Below are positions 44,840 to 57,954 of a stretch of 64,000 bases of DNA, one piece after another. The translations under genes were made by a program, and so were the position numbers. Position 1 is the stretch's first letter; each line of letters begins with the position of its first letter. The DNA is taken from contig NC_063264.1 in assembly GCF_019578655.1 (NCBI RefSeq), forward strand, positions 17,968,429 through 18,032,428, given 5' to 3'. This DNA comes from Ricinus communis (Eukaryota; Streptophyta; Magnoliopsida; Malpighiales; Euphorbiaceae). The notes under the pieces were generated by a model. The model was not told the origin of the DNA. It made no database searches and saw only the letters and a program-made list of their open reading frames with translations.

Positions 44840-45425
44840 GACTCTTTCTTTTGACATTAGATCCTGATGCAAAAATCTCTTCTCCGGGTAAGTGGGATGG
44901 AGGTCTATGGGAATGGGACCTGAAATGGAAAAGGCCATTACTTAAAGGGGAACTCGCTCAACTCAGTGAACTACACTTGTTAATAAGAGTTACCTTCTTA
45001 TCAATCAAAGGCAGCCCCATAATTATATGTCTGGCTCAAACATTGCCCCCCTTAAATTAAAGTTAAGAGATGGCTAGCCTACAAGAATCATACATATCTT
45101 GCAAAGATGTTTTATTTGAAATTTGCTTCATCCTCGTATATAGCTAAGAAATAAGTGTATTTTTTATGGTACATCTGGTAAGACCATTTTGTAGCTATTC
45201 CTACATTGTAAATGCTCATGGAAGATAAGAAATATTTCTGTTAAGTTGGTGGAAATGCAATTTTTCTATACCAAAAACCTTCGATGAGCTTTTTGATCAA
45301 GGAAAACTTCTTCCATATGCAAGTTAGCAAAGGAAATAATGATGGGGAAATTTTCTTTGCAGCAATTTGGTGTATATGGATAGAAATGGTGTTAATTTTA
45401 ATCAGGTAAGACTTTCATTTAACCT
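44840..45425 (+). pseudogene. LINE (L1-type) ORF2 fragment, region between RT and RNase H
   Basis: The plus strand encodes 'GKWDGGLWEWDLKWKRPLLK' followed by 'GELAQLSELHLL', the W-x-W-x-W-R/K pattern that precedes the zf-RVT domain in plant L1 ORF2. After frame breaks, a piece near 45240-45420 reads WWKCNFSIPKTFDELF and later 'NLVYMDRNGVNFN', matching the zf-RVT end (family: xxWxIWxxRNxxxF). RT, endonuclease and 3' end are missing. Confidence 0.65.
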
Positions 45426-48233
45426 TGTATGCTGCCTCATTTTTCATAGAATATCTCTTTGGATGACAGTTCTAAATGAGTGATTTCCATACACTGAATC
45501 TCAACTACTAAGCAGCCATGATCCTATTCATACATAGACCAACCAACAATCTAAAGTAAAACTAATTTAGAGTTTATGATTTTTTTTTTTGGCACTTTCA
45601 TATCTTACAAATTTAATATCATTATATGGCAGTCTGACATATAAAAGCGGTATAAGGAGAGGCAGTGAATACCAGGACGAGTGTAAAACGCTTCGATAAA
45701 AAGCAATTGTTTGCAAATTTTTAAGATGACATCACTTTAAAATATGAAAATATATGAACGGATTGAATCTCAAATCAAGATAAAACATGAAATGGCTAAT
45801 AACATATCTGTAAAGAGTTAAACTTATCACATGGGGTTTTTTTAATTGTTTGTCTATGAAATTAGAAAAAAATTCAAATTAAAAGTGTTAAATTTAACAA
45901 AATTTTAGAATTAGTGACCTCTTAGGAAGTTTTTTTACTTCTCTAAAGAGATAAAGCCGTGAACTAATAAAGGCTAAAATGGATAACATTTTATGTAATT
46001 TGGTACTGAACCATTACACATTCAATTTTTATAATCTTAAATTTACATAATATGAATTTCCAATTTTAAGATTATATATTAAATGAATGAGCATATGATA
46101 AATATAATTAACCATGTTTTTCTAATTTTACTTAGTATATATTATAATTAGGAGTATTTTGATATTTAGTTTATTATATCATTTTATTATTGAAAGTCCA
46201 TATCATATAATGTTATATATAGTAACCAGTTTTAATAATATTAGTTGGTAAAGTATTCAAGTAAGAAGAAAACAAAATTTACACACCTTAAAATATGAAG
46301 ATAAAACCTACTGATCAAGAAAAAGAAAAAACCACAATCGTTTATATGTAAAAATACATAAGCATGGGATTTTATTTTTTTATTATTCAAAAGATAAATA
46401 GGGGCACCCAATAAACTTGTGTCATGAGGGTACAATTTCAAATGCAATAAATAAATCATCATCAAAGTTTTGTATGACACAAGTCAGTAAAGTGTGAGGC
46501 AGATCCTTAATAAAAAAAAATCTTGATGTTCAAGAACTGTATCCAAGTTCTTAAAAGTTCTTCATGTAAGAAACGCAACCCTAATAATGGCTTCATGCAT
46601 GTGTTGGTTAGTGAGGTCGATAATGATGTATTATAGCAAAGGAAAATGGCTTGGCAGCAATTTGAGAAGACTGTGAGGCTAAGTTTTTGCACGTGATTTT
46701 TTAAAGTCCTATAGAAGATGAGATTTTAGTTGCAGAATTTGGTGCAATGTACCAAACTGATGACAGAAACGTATCAAGTATGAGATAACATTATAACAAA
46801 TATCCATACCTGTTAACACAATTTTTAAAGGTCTTGATCACATGTCAATGGGTCATGCAATTGGGACTTAATTTTTCCACTAAGAATCTGTTAAAAGATT
46901 GAGAAAATTAGGCCTTTCTTGTGGCATAATCTTTGGGGCTTGTCTTGTAAACTTGTTTGGCCATCAAGAATATTTTGATGGAAAAAGGAGCCTGTAAAGG
47001 AAAAAGGGTTATACAGAAATCACTGAACCTAACTATTTGTGATCTAAAGATGGAAAGTTTATATATGTTCAGATGCCTAATTGCTATACGTTTGTCAAAG
47101 AAGTTTACTCAATTCTGAAGAAAAAGGTGCCTGTCTTGCAAAGCAAGATGAGCAAGATAGCTACATACCCTTCGTCATTCCAGATGTATATTTTATCTAT
47201 TATTTTTCTTCATCAGTTAATTTGCATAATCAATGGAAACCAAATAACCATTAGTTCTGCTCTGGTAGCTTGAGAAAATACATGTTTTTGGTACATTTTA
47301 AGATCAATTACTTCCGTCTATCACTTTTTAATATATAAAATAGACCGAAACTACTCAATGAAATAATTTCACATATATTTATGGATTTGAATTATAACTT
47401 ATGTAATGCTTATTTGAAATTTATTAAAAAATTCATTTCATTTGAGAAAAATAGATAAGAGAGAAAGTGAAATGAAAATGATAAAATTGAAAGAGATATT
47501 TTAGTTCTATGGAATACATTAACGAATTAATGTGGAATTTAATTAGAAATCTTATTTATTTTGTTAGAATTTAGTTTAGCTATAATCATTTCTACACAAA
47601 TTTTGAATATGTAAAATTATAAATTAATTTTCACTTGATTCAAAGCACATAAATTTTGGATTTGCAAATAAATTCTATAAATTTTACATAATTCAACCAA
47701 ACACAATGTTAATATATCTTAAATGACTTAAACTATTTTGAATGAGAATATTCAAGGTGAATTTCACATATTCACCCTATGCAAATGAGTGTATGTAACA
47801 CCTATATTTTTGTACTCGAATTATAAATTTAAAAATGGAGTTTTGCTAGAGTACTATTCTGGCATCTTATTATTATAAGTCTAGTTTTTAATTATAGACT
47901 ATCAATTAATATTATTTTATTTATATGTCCTATTAATATAAATTTTCAATGATTTTACATATAGTATTTTTTTTATAGGAGTCTAAATTATATAAGTGAA
48001 TTTCATAATTATCAAGTACCACTAATTAGATTTTAAAAATAGATAAAAAGTTTAATAAATAAAAATAATGTATTTAACTAATAATAATGAATACTATATA
48101 TAATTAGCTAATTAAATATTTAATCCGATAATCATTTCAAGAGAGTTTTAGAATGTTCTAGCTACATTTCCAAAATTCCTTTCATAGTCTAAACTACCAA
48201 ATAATATCGTATGTGATTTGATTCTAGTATATA
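45426..48233. other. spacer, no gene recognised
   Basis: The stretch 46490-47280 is less AT-rich and holds open frames of about 60 codons on both strands (46507-46692 minus, 47073-47273 plus), but none shows a recognisable domain or splice structure. Confidence 0.5.
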
Positions 48234-48664
48234 CAGTAAAACCTTTTTATAGTCATATATTTAAGACCAAATAAATTTATAGTTATAAAAAAAAATTATA
48301 ACTGAATGGAAGTTTGAGTATTAATTTTTCTTTGGATTTAGTACTTAATTTTGTTGGTGAAATAATAGGAACCAAAAGGTAAAATACATAAATATCTTGT
48401 CATATTATACAAATAAGATTGATGAGATAAAATAATGCTACAGTAAGACAAAACATAGCATAACATATATATTTTTTAAAGTTATATATACAAATATTAC
48501 TATATAGAGGAATACTTTTTTAATGCTGGAATTAAAAAATTTATAACTTATTACGATAGAGAGCCTATTCCTATTTATAACTAGCTCAAATTGGGACCGT
48601 AATTTTTTTATGACTATGTACGGGTTTTTCCTATATAGAGTATCACTATAGAAAGGTTTTACTA
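48234..48664. mobile_element. pogo/Emigrant-like Tc1-mariner MITE
   Basis: The left end CAGTAAAACCTTTTTATAGTCATA matches the reverse complement of the right end, TAGTAAAACCTTTCTATAGTGATA, over about 24 bp. CAGTAAAACCTCTATA-type ends are known from the Emigrant/Lemi1 (pogo-like) family, which inserts at TA. A TA precedes the left end (48232-48233). The right flank is altered by a local duplication. It is 431 bp with no coding capacity. Confidence 0.7.
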
Positions 48665-48712
48665 AACTATCAATTATTTCCTAAGGTTTTACTAAACTAT
48701 CAATTATTTCCT
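48653..48712. repeat. 30-bp perfect tandem duplication across the MITE right end
   Basis: 48653-48682 and 48683-48712 are identical (AAGGTTTTACTAAACTATCA...TTTCCT). Each copy contains the MITE terminus, so the duplication came after or with insertion. Confidence 0.97.
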
Positions 48713-48849
48713 GCCTTATCTCGATACAAAATTCGATTCATGCATGCAACCATGTGCGTTGCCATTCTAGAAATCTACCAAGAACTATTCTTTGTTCAGA
48801 CACATTTTGTCTTTTTTTTTCTTGATCAGAAATAATGATATTCTCATTA

Positions 48850-49400
48850 CTTTAAATTGAAGGAGATATATCATTTGACAATAGGCTTAACAAAGCATGA
48901 GGTAAAGCACCACCTCTTTGGACTAACAAAATACCATTCTTTGTTAGCCAGTCCGCTACACTATTTGTTGTTTGATACACATACTTGAAAATAAAAAAAG
49001 GTTTGCTCTTAATTAGCTCACGTATCTCTTCCATTATGGCTGCAATCTCCTAAGGAGTTTCCTTTGCATGGTGCACCCAGCTGGCCATTACTACAGAGGA
49101 GTCTGACTCAAAGCAAACTCTGTCTTGCTGCAAATCTTATTGTCTTCCTAAGAGCTAGTGCTTCTGCACTCAAGACAGCACCACATGCAATATTCCTCGC
49201 AAATATTTCGATTACGTTTCCTCTATTGTCCCTACACACAAAGGAAATTTGAGCTTGACCTCTGCCTTGGACATAAGAAGCATCTGTTTAGTCTTTACCT
49301 ACTGCCTATTTAGAGGGCTCCATTTTTTGTCACTCTAACCATATTCAAGGCTTTCCTATTATATATTTAGAGATATTGCTTCTTGAAAAGCTTGCCGTTG
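48850..49400 (-). pseudogene. LINE RNase H remnant
   Basis: Minus-strand pieces read 'ARNIACGAVLSAEALALRKT' (about 49210-49150; family: AExxAL) and, at the C-terminus, 'TTNSVADWLTKNG' (about 48970-48930; family: NxVADWLAK). This is the plant-type RNase H appended to L1 ORF2. Stops interrupt it at about 49120. Confidence 0.8.
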
Positions 49401-50759
49401 CTGCATACTTCTAGAGACTACCATTTGTAGTTTTTGCAGAGACCCCTTAAACAACTTTTCATTTCTTGCTAACCAAATCCCCCAATAGATGAAAGCCATT
49501 TTTCTCATTAAATCATTATCCTCTTCTTCCTGGAATTGGTTTCTTACAGGTCCCACCAACGGTTAAAACTCCCAAAGCTGTCTTCTTTTGGGCTATAAGC
49601 AAAGAGGCTCAAGAGCCATATTCTCCTAGCTCTTTAACAAAAGAATAAGCAATGTTTCAAAGTTTATAGGGCTTTGAGATAAATCTGGCAGTAGTAGTTT
49701 GGGATAAATTTTCATTTCATCAAGTTTACTCTTATAGTTATGGAGTCTTTCACACGCCTCCAAATGAAATTCTTGATTTATGGAGGTGCTTGAAGACTCC
49801 AAAATAATATCCAAAACCCATTATCAACACCTATAGAAAAAGACACCCTTACACTTGGTTCCCTCATTTCTCCATTTTTCTCAACACCTTGTAACTTGAC
49901 CTTATAGTATACTTTCTTTTCTTTTCGAATCACCACACTTGGTAGTCTAAGCCAGCTCTCCTTCCTAGGGAGATCTTTTAAATTTCTTGAACTTCTTCTT
50001 TAAAAAAGAAGGACCTTAACAATTTGTCATTCCATCTCCTTTCTTCCCTCCCTGTAGTCAATCTGATACTAAGAAAAGTTTTAGCCTACTAGGGGCATGT
50101 GATGAAATTTTGAAAGTTTACAATGATGGTATACTTAGGCTTCCTCCCAAATACGAACATCAAACCTCGACACCACATTTTATCTTAGCACTTCTTTCAA
50201 TAAATCTCTATCATGCAATAAACTAGTCCACGCCCTTTACTCTCTTGCACTACATTCAAAAGGGAAGTGTGAGAAAAATATAAGCCATTGACTAGTCTCA
50301 CCCATATCGAATCTGAATTTCTAAATAGGTTCCAGCACTACTTCGCCAACAGGGCAGTATTGAAATAAGAAATCTGCCTAAAGCCCGTGCCCCCGTTACA
50401 TTTCGGTTCAATTAGAGATCTCCAATTTAACCATTATATTTCTTTCTTTCCTACATTTTGGTTCCACCAGAATTATGCTTTGAGTCTTTCAATCTCCTTC
50501 ACTGGGTCTAACTGGAGTTTTAAAATTTGACAAGAAGTACGAGGGGATAGCTTGAACCATCGCTTTCACTAGAACCTCCATACCTGCCTGAGACAAGAAT
50601 CTTATCTTCCAATTTTGCACTTCATGAAGTACTTTCTAAACTATATAATTACATATTTGAGACTTCAATTTGCTCCATACAACTAGGATTCTAAGGTATT
50701 TTTTTTTAACTTTTTGATTTGGAAACTCCTAAAAACTGTGCTACCCTTCTTATTGCCTC

Positions 50760-51555
50760 CTTTAATATATTTGTACTATACAAGATTTCTGATTTGTCAA
50801 ATTCACCCTTTGTCCTGACGCTTTCGCATACTTTTGCAACCGACTCGCCATCTCCTTAGCTCCATTGATTGTTGCCACTCTGAAAAGCATTGTATCATTG
50901 GCAAATAAGACATGTTCCCTTTATCTTATAACCTTTCAACCTTCCTTCTTCATGGCTTGTTGTTAACATTCTTGACAAGACATCAGAAACGAGAATGAAG
51001 AGGTAGGGAGACAGTGGGTTTCCCTGCCTCAGAACCCTCCCTGGTTTGAAATACCTTGTCGAAGTGCCGTTGATCTTGATGCTATAATCCATTGTTTAGA
51101 CACACCTTTGAGTTAGAGCAATCCACCTCGGGTCAAAACCTTGTTTTTCCCACACCAAAGATAAAAAACTCCAATCTATTTGATCATAGGCCTTCATGAT
51201 GTCGAGCTTTATCGCCATATTGCTTAGAGCCTCTTGCTTTTTTCCCTTCAATCCATGGATGGCCTCATGTGTGATAAAAATGTTTTCCTGAATGCACCTA
51301 TCAATAATAAAAGCTGTCTAGAGGGGAGAAACAAGCTTTGAAATGATCAGCTTAAAACCTGTTAGTTATAATCATAGTGATGACTTTATAAAGAAAATTA
51401 CTATAACTAATCAACCTGTATTTTGAGAATCCCTTTAGATCTTTCACTTTTAGTGCAAGGGAGATACATGTTCTATTTAGGCTCTTAGGAAGACAACAAT
51501 GACTATTTAGACCCAATTTACCCTTGCTCCGGTATTTACTTATTATCTTCATCAA
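50760..51555 (-). pseudogene. LINE reverse transcriptase remnant, FADD box mutated to FAND
   Basis: 51555-51352 has 'SLNRTCISLALKVKDLKGFS' and KYRLISYSNFLYKVI (family: NxTxIxLIPKVxxPxxxxDYRPISLCNxxYKII). 51092-50895 has 'RQGNPLSPYLFILVSDVLSR', where the usual RQGDPLSP Asp is Asn. Just beyond, in a shifted frame, VLFANDTMLF replaces the catalytic FADD with FAND (codon 50897-50899). 'QKYAKASGQRVN' follows. The RT is therefore inactive. Confidence 0.85.
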
Positions 51556-51600
51556 ACTGCTTCTTCACGCCAAGCTATCATACATATATTTCTTTAAAGA

Positions 51601-53014
51601 TAAATCAACCAAGTCTTATGCATGATGCATGAGTGTTATTATGAGCTATGAAGTTCTTCTACCATTTTTTTTATAAAACTCTGAAACTATATTAAAAATT
51701 CAATTTCCATTTCAAATTTAAGTTTTAAGGTGAGAAAATCTACCATATTATATAAAAGTTTTAAAAGCTATAAGTAGACAATGCCAAATATATAATTACT
51801 ATTAAGATACATATAGGAAATTATATGAGAAAAGCTTCGCAACATCATCAAATTTTAAAATTTTAAATCTTTAATCATTTTTAAGAAATAATCTAATCTA
51901 TATATTAAAGTTAAGCCTTAAATAGAAGTTGAGCTCTTAATGAAAAAAAAACTATTCAATAAAATTTTATAATACCTTATGATTTTCTAATTATTGTTCG
52001 AATAAAATAAAATTATTTTACATATTAACATAGACTAATTCTTATTATATATGAGCAAAACTATTATGATGTCATGTATACACTAAAAACACATTGTATT
52101 CTTGTGAAAAACATGGGACAATCTAGACTCATTTCAAATTATTAGATTTTCAAATACATGTGATAGAGAATTAATGTGCAAAATTCATCCGAATATTAAA
52201 ATCCCATCCAACAATATCACAAAAATTCATAAGAAAATATTTGCATGGGTGGCTCTAGATTTTATATGGGGTCTTTGCCGGCTTGTAAAAGAATTATTTT
52301 AATTGTAATTTAATGTTTAGGGAAATTAGAAATTTTGTTTCCTTATTTTGCATTTTCAGTTTGAATTAGACAGAAAGAGAATGGCCGTTATGAACTATTG
52401 CAATCCAATCTTCAATGCTCAGCAACCATTTGTAAGCCACTCATTGCAATAATCAGTTGGATTTTCTGTTGAGGTGCATGTGAGTCGTTTTTAATGTCAT
52501 ACCCAATTAAGGATAAAAGTGGCAATAGATTAGTTATGAGAAGAATTTAAATTGAGTGTGATTGTAAGTTTTTTTAATAATATGTATGAAATGAGGTGGA
52601 TTTTATTCACTATAATTTTTTTCCTCTTTTTTTTTTTCGTATTAATGAGATTTAAATTCCAATGCTCATTTTTAAAATGGTCTAATTTTATTATCAGATT
52701 AATATATTGATTATTTAAAATTTCATAAAAATCAAATTGTCTCTAAAACGATGGGCTTAATTGCTAACCCTAATTATTTATCATCATCTATATGTATCAA
52801 TTAATTATTCAAAATTACCTAATATATTTGAATAACCAAAAGAAAATAAACATACAAATTTTTTCACCCTAGTTTTAGTCTCGTTTAATTGATGTTAAGC
52901 AATGATAAGTTTAGAGATTACAAAATGACCCTCACACTAGTTACTGTCCTTATAGAGATCAAAGAGAGTTTAAGATTTTTTCTTTATATAAATCAAGAGA
53001 GAAATTTTTTTTAA
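51601..53014. other. AT-rich spacer, no gene recognised
   Basis: No coding-like composition or element ends were recognised. Confidence 0.55.
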
Positions 53015-54255
53015 GGGGGAACTATTACTCCTATACCAGTAGTTACCTAGCTAAATACTTAATTCGATTTGATCATTTAATTTTAATTTATTTCATGAAA
53101 ATCGCTTAATTTTAACTTGGATTATAGAATAGTCACAACTGTCATTATATGGTGAAGAGTGAACGAAATTGTTATTAAATGATATGTGTTATAATCTTTG
53201 TTCTAATAATCTTTTTTTATCTTTCCTAGTTGGCTTTAGTTTTAACCTAACCTAAATCTAATTATCTCTAAACCTATACCACTAACTAAAGTTAATTTAT
53301 TAACACTAACTCATATCTAAAGTTAGTGGTAGAGAATCAAAATACCTAATTCCTCTAATTTGCAAACTTCCTAATTCTCTACAACAAAAATCGTTCCCTT
53401 ATTAACTAATCCTTAACATTTCTTTGCATTCAACAATACTCAAACATTTAATGAGGAGAATGTTATCAAGCGCTCATTTTTCCTCTTCATAAATCAATTA
53501 GATCGTCCATAGGGAAATTGCTCCTCATGGAAAAGGAATCATATTAATGTAGATCGTCATTGGTTTGTAGGTAGACCCGAATATGATTATGAGGGGTCAT
53601 AGGCCTTTGTCTTAGCGATAGAGGAAAACCCGTGAAGGAGGTTTTCAGATGTAAAAATAGAAAGGTAAATGAAACCTAAGTGAAACACGTTTTGGTATAT
53701 TATGTTACATTTAATTTGTAATTTTTCAGAGTTGTTATCAATTTTTTGAATAGTGTGATAATGATTTTCCAACTTGCACAAATGAGGTTATCAATAGGTT
53801 CTTTGATGAAATTTCAAAGATAAAGAGGAGAACCTAGGAAGGTCTTAATGAGCTTGATACCTCTATCAACAGCTATCATGAAGAACATAATGCAGTTACT
53901 GGAGTTAGGGTTACTAGAGCATTTTGATTTGGTAATTTTGAAAAGAAAGAGAAAATGAGAAAGGTGATATGAATAAGGAATTTTGATAGAAAGAACAAAA
54001 GGTGAGTTAACTTTAGTTAGTGGTAGGTTTAGAGATGGTTAGATTTAGGTTAGGTTAAAACTATAGCTGATAGGAAATATAAAAGGAAGATGATTAGGGT
54101 AGAGATTATAACATGTGTCATTCTATAGATGGATTACGAGTACATTTTATCTTTAATGGCGGTTGTGACCATTATGCAACCCAAATTAAAATTATGTGAC
54201 CAAATTAAAACTAAATATATAATTAAGTGATCATTGGTATAATTATCCCTTTCCC
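53015..54255. mobile_element. long-TIR DNA element, about 1.24 kb, non-autonomous
   Basis: The left arm (53015-53290) and the reverse complement of the right arm (54255-54000) align for about 250 bp. Shared blocks include 'TTTTAATTT', 'TCACAAC.GCCATTA/TGTCATTA', 'GTTATAATCT', 'TAGTTTTAACCTAACC' with the next TAAATCTAA, and 'CCACTAACTAAAGTTAA'. The inner parts of the arms are better conserved than the outer ends. The interior (53300-53990) holds no transposase. The architecture suits a Mutator-like non-autonomous element. I found no clear 9-bp target duplication, so the ends are accurate to about 10 bp. Confidence 0.7.
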
Positions 54256-57200
54256 TACAACTTGTTTGGTTCACATATTTATAATCTATAGGATCAATGG
54301 TACAATCAAGGGAGGCTAGGGGTGGTTATAACTCCTACCTTTCTAAATTTTCTTTTACCCCTTTGTGGTTTCTTTGTGTTTCATATTTTAGTTTCTAGAG
54401 CCATTACTGCTTAGTTAAGCTATAGAATTATTTATATTAAACTTTATTTGGTACAAATATTTTAATTCATAACATCAATTAATATTATTTTTGTAGTCCC
54501 ATATTTGATACGATAGTTTAACCAATGAAATAAAGTATTAAAATAATCATTTTACTTAAATACACTTTACTATATATATAAAATTATGTTTTTCTAGTTT
54601 ATTTTTTAGAAAATGTATAAAAATATATATTTTGATTAGGTGCTTTTATACTTAAATGACTGTAATTTTTCGTAACAAAGAAGTACTATGTTATTTAATT
54701 TTCTTACATTTTTTTACTACTTATTAGATTTTTATGATTTAATATTAGAATTAATATTTTTTTAATAATAAAATTATTTTATAGGTGATTTACCATCAAA
54801 TCAACTATCTGAATACTTCTAAAGTTATTATAATTTTATTTTACAAATTATTTTATCTTTTTTCTAATAAAATTAAAAATATATTAAATATCTTTTAACA
54901 CGAATTCAATGTAGTTAATTATATGCTAAATCACTTAATAAGCAATTTTATTATTCAAAATAAATATATTAAAAATATAAGAAAACTAAATTGTATAATA
55001 CTTTTTTATCATAAAAATACCAGTCCTTTAAATCAAAAGTATTAAACTACATAACACTTTTTTATACTTTTTTTTTTTCAAAACGTTTTTGAATATATTC
55101 ATCTAGTCTATCCGGATTTTTAACTTGAAACATCATTTTTACTCTTAGGGATTAATAAATATTTATAGTTTTTATGTCAATTATTATTGCATGATATTGA
55201 GTAAATGTTTAATTATTGTTTTTATTGAAACTTATAAACACTAATATTTTAAATTTATTGCGTAAAGGGAACAAAAGAAAAATAATTATGCGCTATTTTG
55301 ATAAAACCACCGTGGTCATGTTAATAGTAGAAGATTCTCTAAATTTTTCTGAAGCAAATCAATTTCATTTAGTATCTTTATTAGAAAGAAAATAATACTG
55401 CAATTTTGAATAAATAAATTAAAAATCAAGATTGTTTTAAGATTCCATTAATTATAGAATTAGTAATTCCACTAGATCGACTTACTAACACGGTGCTTAG
55501 TTTTAGATAAAATTAATCTCATAGATTAGCTAAGTTTTGAAAAGATTATTAAAAGTAATTTCTATCGTATCTACTAAATGTAGTATTATTTACTAATATA
55601 TGTCTTAATTAAGTAATTTCACAAACTAAATCTATTATTATTATGCAACACTTAAAAGGGTGTATTAAATTAAAAAAATTATACATTTTTTTAAGTAAAT
55701 TATTTTAAATAAATTTATAAACTTTTAATGATTTTTATAGAATCGATTATTTTAGATTGTTGAAACTCCGGCACGCCAAAAGAAAAGAAAAACTTGCAGG
55801 GCTTCTAATCAATATGATAGGTTTTTTAGTTACAATACAAAAGTATATCCTATTAGCAATCATAAGCAAAAATCTTTACAACGGGAGTGGAAGTACAATT
55901 CAATCTAGCCGAATTGAATTATCACTAGTTTAGTTTTGCATTATTTGTTATCGAGCCGAGTTCGAGCAAAATTTATTAAATATTTAGATAAATTATTATA
56001 ATTCTCATGAGATAACAAAAAGATACACAATTTTTTAGTTTTTATAATATATTTTGATATCCATGAAGTTTAGTTTAATATTTTATTTGCCTTTCATCAA
56101 AATAATCCATTAAAATAATATATATATATACTATATTAAAATTATTATGACCCTCTTGCATCATATTGAAATTACTAAATCACATTTATAAAATTTAAAA
56201 GGATATCGAAATTTATTTCATTATATATATATATATATAAAGAATTTCAACAATTTAATTTCACACTAAGAAGCCTATATTGAATATTATATATGAAATT
56301 TTTAAAAAGACACCTGTGATTTAATATATAATTTTAAATTTGTAATTATGAATCTAAATTTAGAAAATTCTGAATAACTTGATAAATTATAAAGAATTTA
56401 TAATAAAAAACATGTATTTTTATTTTGAGAATATCTCATAATAAACTTATCGTGCTTACTTTATTTCTTAAAATTTATAATTACTTACTAAAAGAAAATT
56501 TATTTTAATTTTTTTTAGTTAAGTTCTTATTATAGTTAATTATAAGAAATTAAATCATAATAAATTTTTATTATAGCTTATTTTGTTCTACTAATATAAC
56601 TAGCTATTAATAATAAAAATAAAAATAGGTATCTAATTTCAAATTTTAAGATTTAGGGACCTATTAGTATTTTATATAATAAGTGAAGGGAAATAGTAAT
56701 ATATATTTTAAGGGTAATTTTGAAACATTAAAATTTAACATATTTGAATTAATAGAATATTTACCTAAGTTTTGATGGAATGATAAAACACTATATTAAA
56801 CCAAACATTAAAGGTTATAATGAATTATTAATAAATGGAGGATCGACTCATATATTGTATATAATCTCAGAAGGGCCATAGTAATTTATCTTAAAATTTT
56901 CATATTTAAAAAGTCTAAATGAGTTAATGAGTATATATTAAAAATTAAATTATTTAGTTATTTCTTTAAAAAATAAAATCTATTATGAAATTGTAATATT
57001 TAATAAATTTTATAATTTTATTATACTAAATATGTTAAAGCATTTTTTTGATATCTATTACAATTAAAAAAGATAAACATTTTATATTTAAACACTAAAT
57101 TATTAATAGCTAATCCATGAGCTAGGAGTTATAAACGAGTCGACTCTGCAATCTGACATGCTAACTCTCTAGTTGATGTTTGAATTTTGTTAAATAAATT

Positions 57201-57442
57201 TTTATCGAGTAAAATAGTTTATAAACAGCTGACTCATTTACAATCTCAGTCCTAACTGCAAACTAACAAAGACGCAATTATCTATTTCATATCATCTTTC
57301 ATCGAATCAAGCAATGTGGTCAAGTAAAAGAAATGAGTAATGGAATTTTAGAGATTAGGACTTATTGGAAGCTTCTCATAAGAAGTAGAGGGAGAGGGAA
57401 ACTATGGGAGTCATGGCCAGTGGCAGACATAAATGGAGGCAA
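54256..57442. other. AT-rich spacer, no gene recognised
   Basis: Very AT-rich. It includes a short AT run at 56221-56239. No feature was recognised until the target duplication of element C. Confidence 0.6.
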
Positions 57443-57447
57443 GAGGC
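57443..57447. repeat. target-site duplication of element C, left copy (GAGGC)
   Basis: GAGGC abuts the LTR at 57448 and recurs at 62575-62579 directly after the other LTR. It is GC-rich in an AT-rich region, so a chance match is unlikely. Confidence 0.95.
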
Positions 57448-57872
57448 TGTAGAAAAATATGAACCTGATAGAGTAAAATCACAGCTAATAATTTGAGAAA
57501 ATAAAAATAAAGTAAGACAAAATACATAATAGAACACACAGATTTACGTGGAAAACCCCTAAACAAATTAGGATAAAAACCACGGGTAAGGATAGAAGAA
57601 TTTTACTATAAGAAAATAATAGGAGTTACAAACTCTCTATTTATAAAGGAGAAAACATTAAAATTCTCTCTTTATAATAGGAGAAAAATAATTGCTTAAC
57701 TCTCTAATATTTTTCTCTTATTTTTTGGATGATAAAATAACAAGGTGAGGCCTCTATTATATAGGCTTGGAAGGTACCTCAACATTTGTTAACTTAGCAA
57801 TGTGGGAGAAATACTCATAAAAAATTAATAACTTAACAATGTGGGAAAGATACAAATCCCTAAATATCAACA
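57448..57872 (-). repeat. 3' LTR of element C
   Basis: 425 bp, TGTTGATATTTAGGG...TTTTTCTACA on the coding strand, about 95% identical to 62151-62574. Confidence 0.97.
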
Positions 57873-57887
57873 ATCTCCCACTTGAAG
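57873..57887 (-). other. polypurine tract of element C
   Basis: The coding strand reads CTTCAAGTGGGAGAT just before the TGTTGATA start of the 3' LTR; AAGTGGGAGAT is the typical tract of TNT1-like elements. Confidence 0.85.
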
Positions 57888-57954
57888 ATTTGATTGAGGA
57901 TCAGTTATATCTTCACACTGTTCTTTCTTCCTTACCTTTCCATGCTACTTATAC

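Larger units (their letters stand above)
48813..51600 (-). mobile_element. degenerate L1-type LINE (non-LTR retrotransposon), 5'-truncated
   Basis: The minus strand carries ORF2 pieces in order: RT N-part (from 51555), RT core (51092-50760), zf-RVT region (50500-49560), RNase H (49400-48850), then 3' UTR ending in an A-run (48813-48821 on the coding strand). The endonuclease and ORF1 are absent, so the 5' end is cut near 51600. Many frameshifts and stops are present. Confidence 0.85.
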
